Assembly: GCF_964204645.1 (NCBI RefSeq) | Contig: NC_134035.1 | Span: forward strand, 1,378,001 to 1,442,000 | Direction: 5' to 3' | DNA length: 64,000 nucleotides | Source of the DNA: Tubulanus polymorphus | Taxonomy: Eukaryota; Nemertea; Palaeonemertea; Tubulaniformes; Tubulanidae | Shown here: in pieces, positions 25,701 to 34,700 of the stretch | Numbering within the stretch: the first letter of the stretch is position 1 | Layout: the number at the start of each line of letters is the position of its first letter | Notes under the pieces: model-generated | What the model was told of the DNA's origin: nothing | Databases searched by the model: none | Seen by the model: only the letters and a program-made list of their open reading frames with translations | Made by a program: the position numbers and the translations under genes

Positions 25701-28700
25701 TGTATATATTGAGATAACATTGCGTCATGTGTTACCGTCTCGTTAAAACGGCGTTCATACGTGATCCAACCCCTGGATGCTTACCGGGTTTCTCCCTAAA
25801 TTTGCATCTTTCATGGCTTATTTCTTCAAAGATATCTTACACTTAGGATGGGACCTTTGACATGGTTGCATTATTTTAAAAATACCTTTCCGTTCTTATC
25901 AGTATTAAAATGGTTTTTGTTATATGTTGAATCGAGGACATTATCTATGAAATAAAGTGCAAGCCATCGGAATTTTAAATAGTCATAGAAAGCCATTATG
26001 ACAGATATCAGGGCACCGAATTTCTAAATCTGCTGGTGTATGTGTATATGTTAATTATGAACCTTGTCAACAATGATGTCACAGCATGTCGTTATGTCTG
26101 TCTGTCTGTCAATCGCGAGCTGCCTGAATTAAGATGATGTTGGTAGTGAACAGTATGGTGAATATTGTCTTCTAGTCAAATCATCAACTGATTTGTTTCT
26201 GAGTATCATCTCATTACAGCTTTCAACTGCCGGCCTTAGATTGTTCACTGAAGAGATTAACTCTTAAAGGTTTCGTTGTTTCTGGAGTCCATTTTCCCAA
26301 TTGCACATCCATGATTTCTACTGGTGAAAGAATTCCGCCTAACCGCGCGGAGCCCTGGCCTAGTTCAACTGCCCCCCTTCCCCGACTGGACTGAAAAACT
26401 GATTCTGCTGTCACTAAAACATATAAAACGCATAACATTTTTTTTCTCGAATTTCAATAACAGCTTTTATTTGAATTAAAAAAATTGGTCGATTATTGTA
26501 AAGAATAGATGTCGACGTAAAGAGAGAGCTTACACAGCTGTTTTGTACCCGTTGAATGACGTTGATATATTTATTCATCAGTTCGAAAATCAATTTTACA
26601 AAACGATATAAAATGTCATGAAATTGTTTTAACGTCACGCGCGTGTTCTACTAATATTGACGCGAAAAACCGTTTTCATTGTTCGACATTTTGATAAACT
26701 AGATTTATCATTTATTATGATTCGTAATTTTTAGCTGAGAAATACTGATTTGTGAAAATATACAATAGTGTGACTGAAGAGAGTCTTAAGCCAAACGCAT
26801 ACGACAGGCGGATCTAGAAAGGAAAGGATCTATGAAAATTGGATAGCCCCGGTCCAGAAGAAAAGAAAAAGGCATTTTTCAGATAAAATGCTAGCCATGT
26901 CGAAGGCCACTGGCAGGGTCCCATCCTCGATATTAGATATCTTTTGAAGAAATTAACCCGAAAATATGCAATATCCAAGAGAATGACAATATGCCGGTTT
27001 TATCAGTTTTTGACGTGATGAAAAGGCCAACCCCAACGAGAAGGCAATGGCCGGATACCCGGGAACAACCCCTGAAATATTAGATGCTATAGAACATCCC
27101 CTAGAATATTAGATGCTAAAATATTGGACGCTATCGAACACCCCCTGAAATATTAGATGCTATGGATGCCTCTAAATTTGTTTCTAATTGCAGAAACCTA
27201 GATTTCAGTTGCAGACCTGGGTTGGGTATGACTACTACTATCTGAGAGTAGTTTCTACTCATTTTAAGAGCTCAATTACTTCCAAAAATGTCACTCAGAA
27301 TCAGAATAATTTGTAGTTCACTATTTGGTACGCAGGTCTGCAGTTGGTCTCACACCATTGTTTTCAAAACCATGCTGCTATTCATCTAATATAATTTTCT
27401 AAACCATATGTTTATGTATAAATGTTATATCGCACGTTATGTAGACATGTCGCATATTTCTATCGATAGTTACACTGTCGAGATTTCAGGCGACATTTCC
27501 TATGAAACTCGTATCCTGAGAGCGTGTTTTGAACTTTGCTTTCCGGCGAAATAAAAGGCGCTTTACGCGATAACAATTGTCATTCAATCGTTCGTTTTTT
27601 CTATTCGTAGGTAATATCCTATACTTGCCCGGCACCGATGGCAACAGTGATTTCGAATTGATGCCGATTGATTTCGAATATTGCGGTTATAACTACAGGT
27701 AAATATTTAGTTTCGTAGTTACAACTCGTATGAATGTGTAACGGCTTCAGTTATCTGTCGTATTATATCGTATTATTACAGGGTTTGTATTACTCCATTT
27801 AAAAATTCTAGATTCCGCGAAAACTCTTCTCAATTGACGGCCGCACATCTCCTCTAAATATTTGAGAAATTAAACGCTGAACCTGGTCGATTTTCGTTAG
27901 AATCAATTTTTTTAAATGCAAATCTCCCTATGAGATATGAGATCAAATCACACTTAGTAGCACGGAAATGCCTCTTAGATTAATTACTGCTGCAGATTTT
28001 TGTGATATCAGAAAACTCAAAAATTACTATGTAAACATTCTCAAATTTTCACTCAAGAGGTGTTTGGAAGCAACAATAATACAGTGATACTCGTGTCACT
28101 GAATCCGTCTTTTGAAATCATGAAATCTTCGCTAATCTCACTTAAATTGATCGTTGTTCCAGTAAAACTTGTTCTAAGTCGGAATGAATTTCTAGGCCTC
28201 GAATTTCCCAGTTCGTTTTCCGACTTACGCAAGTTTTACTGTCGTACACGTGAAATTCTCGTGATAATCTCGTTTGATTACGCCTTAACCGAATCTGTAC
28301 TGGACATCAGCGCTTAACACTAAGATCTAAGACAATTTTTGGTTCTTTCCTCAAAAGGACTGGATGTGTGTTTTTAACCACTTGAGTACCACCGGGTGAA
28401 ATGTGGGTCGCTACACCGGGTTATTGTTAAACTGCCTGGTATTGATGGGTGTTCATTGATCGTTTACTGCGTGCGGTTGCCACTCTCCTCAAGATTTTGA
28501 TACAGAGGGCACCACTATCGTTGAACTATAAGTACAGTAAAAGTCGTTTATAACGCCGCTGTTGGAACTGACACTATAACACATTTGACATTATAACGAA
28601 TATGTGTTAAAGACAATGGTGTTTTCATTAAATTTGAGTTAGATTTGACAAATCTGTTCTCTGAGAAATGTTTACGTTATCAAATGGGTTTAGATTCGAA

Positions 28701-31700
28701 TTTTCAAAGCAATATGAGCGGGAAAGCTTTCGATAGAACATGCAAAATGTTAGAAACTTGAGGACTATAGTGATTTAACTAATTGATTTCCTAGAGTCGA
28801 AATTCACGAAAAAAGCTGCGGGGATTCCTGTGTTAAACGTGACCTGGTACTCAAGAGGTTAAATCCATCATACGATTAACATCGAAATGATAAGAACCCG
28901 AGCAGACGGACGGACGGATCGGGACCGTCCGGCGGGGACCCCCTCTCCTGTCTAATCTATGTGTCGATGTATGTTAACGTTTTTGTAGAGGATTTGATAT
29001 CGGCAATCATTTCTGCGAGTGGGCGATCGACTACAAGGTCGACGTGCCACCGTTTTACGAGTTTGACGCCGATGGTTACCCGTCGAAGGATCAACAGGTA
29101 ACGAATACAACAGACAATAACAAAAAACAAACGTGTAAAACCACTTCACCGCTCTCCTCTCTCCTCTCTCTTTCTCGATATTATTTCGATATCGAGTTGA
29201 ACCCGGTTGCGAGAGAATATGATTTCGTGTTCGAATATTTGCCGAAGAAACATGGCCGAAATAATCGAGTCTCGAAAAATGCCAATCAAAATATACGCTG
29301 AGGGCCTGATTTGAACATTGACCCTGCAGAGGGGGTTGGTTTTATTGATCAACTGAGGGGGGGGGGGTGGTTTCGTTCGCCAGTTTCAACTCAAACTCGG
29401 GGTTTATTCGTTCACTTTGTGGCTTCATATTCTACATTGTCTATCATGGAATTATCGATTGTATTGTTGATTTAATAGATAGTTCAGCTTTTTCTAATAA
29501 CACTGTAATTGGTTGCGGCATGATGCGTTCAGTTGTACCCCACTTGTAACATCGTTTTTAATGCAGTGTCCACAACTGAAACTGAATTCGGTTATTTTCG
29601 ATGATTTAGTTCATTGCTGATGAAACGTGACTATACGCATGAAGTCTACGCTGCAGATGACGCACGTTGCTCGGATATCCGCGAAGCCATCAAGCTAGAA
29701 ACAGTTAAAGCAGAAGCCCTCTCTGTTTTAAATCCAAAGCCCACCACACACTAGCGACAACCAGCGTACTGAGTTCATCGGCGACATTGACGCCAAAAAC
29801 AATTCACCTGGGCTGGGTTTCATAGATGTGGAAGAAAAATAGTCCCCGGGAACATTTTGAAATTTGTCAGTTATTACCATGGTTTCTCATTGTAACCATG
29901 GTGGTTGTTACCTAGATTGAGGATTTACCCCTAGGGATAACTTTGATACTCAGTCTATGAAACCAGGCCCTGCGCTCTAACTTAGCGTACTGCGTCTGTC
30001 GCTATTGTCAATCATGTGATCAGTCAATCCAATGATATACTCGACTCACGGGTATCTGACTAAATCTGACGGCGAGTAGCTGAATAACACACAGATTCGG
30101 CATATTTGTTACGTCTCAAAAAATTGAAGTGAAAATAACAGTTGAAAATGTGACTAGGTGAATTCTATGCCAGTGAATTTGTTGTGAGGTACTTGGTTAC
30201 AATGCCACATATCGAAGTGGAACCGCGCGCTAGGCGTATTTGTCATGGCGTACTTGTTGCTAGTGTGCGACCACCGGCTTAAGTCGCTCCCATTAACTAT
30301 CCACTAGGTCCGTCTGGTTGGTTATAGCTGCAACTGCACGCATTGTTGCGAACAGTTTCAGTGTAAGACTCGATACTGGGTACTGGACCCTTTTCTCGGT
30401 TTTGGAAAAGGTCTCTCGTGAAATACGGATATGTTGTTTAATAGAAAATCACTTCACCGTCAACTGATTTGGACTCTGCTGTATCCTTTAGACTAGTCGA
30501 CTGTACTATACTATATCTCGTAGTGTTAGTGATGCGGCGCATTTGAAATGAATTTTTTTGGTTGCCGTGGTGCGGTGTACTAGTAAATCCCTCACCAATC
30601 TATACACCGTACTGCAGTATAGATGCACTGAAAGGGTAAAGGAGGGGAAAGGTTACTCTCTGCATGAAAATAAGTCGCAAACATGCGCTGGTTCATTTCG
30701 GCATAGTGGCTGAATATGCGTCGCGATGTGGCGGTGAAGGTGATAAAACGCGACCTATTGAAATAAAAAACCCTACATATCCGTATAAAACCTGTTTCTA
30801 TCGACGAAAATTCATAAAAAACGTGTGCGTTATCGGATGAATTACGGTCATCAACTATCCGGGATAGCGTGTTTACGGCAGCAGCAGCAGCAGCAGCAGC
30901 GTGGTAGAAGTGTGATTACGTTGTCTATTCTAATGTTGTCGGTGGTTTTTTTTCGTTTCAGGGGCTGCGAAATCGGTAATCACTTTTGCGAGTGGTTGTT
31001 CGACTACAACACGACCGGCGCGAATAATAAATCATTTCTCTTCAATCCCAATTGGTTTCCGTCGAGACAACAGCAGGTATTCATTTCCCCGCCGGCCCTC
31101 GAGCCCGAGGCAGGCTTGGCTCTTTTTTGGGGTGATTTTAGTTGCTGATCACAACTGAGTCTTTCAGCGGCACTCATTTATCAATTCCGAACATTTGAAA
31201 TGTATATTCTGATGTAGAATCCCACGCTAATGATCAAATATCATATATTTGTCAACTCAGTTTTCTTGAAGGTGACATTTAGGCTAAGAAAACAACGTGC
31301 TTCGTGAAATAAACATCTTGCTAACGCAAGAGATTAACTGACAGAAAGAGCCAAATCCTCTGGGGCCGGTTCCATAGTCAAGACTTAAGACCAAAAGTGG
31401 TCTTAAATCTTATAGATTGGCTCTAGAACTAAGTTGGTTTTAGACTGGTCTTAACCTGCCAAATCCTCTCATCAATTAACTTGTGAATTTCTATTTTTGA
31501 AATTACAACTTTGGCATCGATTATATTTTTCACCAATTTCTTGTGTTTCAATAGATGCAATGATAATGATCGTGATACTGTGAATTATATACGCTGAGCC
31601 TGTAACCTGACGGCCGTAAACGGCAACTAAAATCACCCGCAAGTCGCCGCCAGCCTCAGCTTTACGCTTGCACGTCACAGCTCACAACTCTTCTTCTACT

Positions 31701-34700
31701 CACGTGTGTATATATCTGTTGAGATGTGTCGCAAAAATCGTCGATTTCAATAATAATGTGATTTCTCGTTATTATACCAGGTAGTAATAACAATACGGTC
31801 CCTATGACTCCTTGATTCCTTGAAAACTCATTCGAAATGGAGAATGCTTTTCAAGCTGCTCGAAACTCCTTTAATTCGAACAAAATGCCAAATATTCCTT
31901 TAAAACTTATTCGATTTCGAGAAATAGGCAATGAGAAGTTGTACTGTAGACTACACCTAAATCGATACAGTTGGAAACAGGATCTTTTTCTTACAATATT
32001 AAGTGGTTTACAAATAAGAAACTGAGTTTTAGACGTGTCAAGGATGTAAATTTGCTCACAAAACCACCGAATTAATGGTTTTATTGAGATAAGCAAGTAC
32101 CGATTTAGGAATCTACAGTTATTTGGATATGAAAGTGATGCACACGCTTCCTCGAAATTTGAAATTTTTCCTTTAAAACTCTTTATATCAAGGAATGATT
32201 GATTTGTAGGGACTCTGTATATCGTGCTATACTAGGGGAATCGTTCTTCTAGTGTTCTGTACACAGTGGATCTGCCTACCAGTGCTGGCCTACTTTCAGA
32301 ATGATACCGATTATCGTTTCAAACCAGCCAAAAACTACTCAAACAAATTGGCAAATCCCTTGTGAGGCAGATCTGCTGGTTTGTGATATGTTTGTTTCAT
32401 CGATGTCCACTTCATCAAGTTTTAAAAGCGTTGAAAAACCGCGTTCGACCAATAATTCATTAGAATTCCAGTTACTGCTATCAGCATTCTTGTGTCTTTG
32501 ACGTTTTCTGTAAATTGGCGAAAGTAATTTGTATTTGGTGTTAGGCTCGTTCATCTGATGTAATTAGTTCAAGTCCCAGGAGCCGTGCGAGTGTTATACT
32601 GTGGAACTGGGCTCATTAGGTCAGGGTCATTCTGTGTCAGTCGGTTTTTCCTTGATTAATGCGGATGAATCTTTTAGGGGGAATTAATTCGACATGTTGC
32701 TTATTGTCAATGACTGATATATTTGCTGTAGGGACAATAGTTGGAAGAGAGTTTGAACGTAGAACATGATGTAAGAAACTACCAGGGGACCTCATCGCTG
32801 CGACGAATTCCAGGGAACCAGAAAATCTGTTTGTTATACGTTCATTATAACCTGTAGTTCTGGAACAGTGCAACCTCATTAAAATGAACTTCAAGTTTCC
32901 AGAAATCAGTTTGTTATAACTGTAGCCACGCCCAGCATTTTAGGCAAAGGCCAATCTGGGCCAAATCATCTCCGTGTGATCACGGCTCATACGCAGTGGT
33001 CGAAAACTTCAAGATACCCAAAAAGGCACTTGATAGCAAGACTTAATGAGCAGGAGCAGGAGCAGATGATCGGATAGACCTTGCTCTGTATGCAGATGTT
33101 TGTGAACAATACGATTTGTTCCCTGTGAACATTAACTGCTGGACCCAGTTCCACAGTTGTGAGTTAGAGTTAACTGAGTTAAAGTTAGTTCATTTTCAAT
33201 GATTTAACTCAGAGTTAGATCTTAACTCGGAATTATCGAACTGGGCCCCGGTGATCACTCCCAGCGGTCACTCCCAATCCGCAGCTCCATAAGAATGTCC
33301 ACGTATTTGTGATACAGATGTCATATTCTAACAGATGTCATATTCTAACGTAGACACGTGTCATTGATTTGTGATTGATATAGGAGATGCAGCTTGGAGT
33401 AGTTACTCAAGTGTATTACTTGCACTAGGTAACACGTGTTCCTAATTGCTGACGACGTAACCGTAACCGTGGTGAACATTTAACAACCGCAAAATTGAGA
33501 CCCAAATCGGGAGCCAGTTCCGCAGCTGTTCGTTATGGTTGACAACTAGATTAAATCAATTTTCATGGCATGGTTTTATAACTTAACCGTTTCACTGCAA
33601 ACAAGTTGAATTGGGTCCTGTATTTCTATGGGATGAATTGGGTCCTGTATTTCTATGGGATGAATTGGGTCCTGTATTTCTATGGGATGAATTGGGTCCT
33701 GTATTTCTATGGGATGAATTGGGTCCTGTATTTCTATGGGATGATTTGGGTCCTGTATTTCTATGGGATGATTTGGGTCCTGTATTTCTATGGGATGATT
33801 TGGGTCCTGTATTTCTATGGGATGAATTGGGTCCTGTATTTCTATGGGATGAATTGGGTCCTGTATTTCTATGGGATGATTTCACAAATCGATGAAGCAA
33901 ATAGCGTGTGTATTATGTTTAAGCGTCGTCTATGCTGTATTCTGCACAAATCTTCGTAACAAATTAACATTGATTTCTTTCTTCCTTTTTACAGGATGAT
34001 TCTGATTCGTAATAATGTCGCAAATATTACTAATCAATTATCGATAAACGATACTATAAACATTTCAGGAACATGTATTACTGATATTATATACAGCTGC
34101 GTTCTGCATGTTCCTTTTCCCAATCATGGTCAATCAACAGCGAACTGATTTTCAATCAGTCTCCACTCGGTTTACGCGGTTCTCGAATACATTTTACTCT
34201 TGATTTAGAATTATTTTCAATTCCAATGTTTTAACCCTGGGCAGATCTGATTACGACTACTATTCGAGAGTAGTTTCTCCTTTTTGGGAGATAGGAAAAT
34301 ATTCTTAAAAATCTGAATAATTACAAATTCATTTTCAATGAAACTGCATGTACTATCATTGAGAGAAACCCAAAATTTCATTTTTAACAACTGGTTTTTT
34401 TTCTTATGTTTCCAATGGAATCCTTGAATCCATCTTCGGAGATAATCTGAAAAAAATTCAAATTTCATTGTATATTCTCTCAATGGTATTATCAAGACTG
34501 GAAATAGTCTCAACTATTAAAAATACATGTAATATTTTCAGTGTTAATTTACTCTGATTTTTGTTGATGACTTTATATTGATTAGCGACTTGTAGTCTGG
34601 TCTGCTTAGGTTAAAATCTCAACTGGGAACCGTGAAACTGGGTTCTGATTGTTTGGGTTTGAAGCTTCGTTCATTATTGTTTTTAAATGATTTTTGCTTG

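Larger units (their letters stand above)
29098..30961 (+). other. Intron between alternative exons 7a and 7b
   Basis: 1864 bp, long enough that steric hindrance between splice sites does not explain exon exclusivity. It contains the palindromic element at 29809-29972, a partial piggyBac-MITE end near 30560-30640 (ACACCGTACTGCAGTATAGA, CACTGAAAGGG) and the CAG tract. No third copy of exon 7 is seen here. Confidence 0.6.

Noticed and set aside
28060-28317. 85-codon ORF in kinase intron 6
   Set aside because: Spans a foldback and has no splice context linking it to the gene.
33592-33959. Repeat-protein ORFs on both strands
   Set aside because: Created by the 27-bp minisatellite inside a kinase intron; open on both strands because the unit lacks stops.
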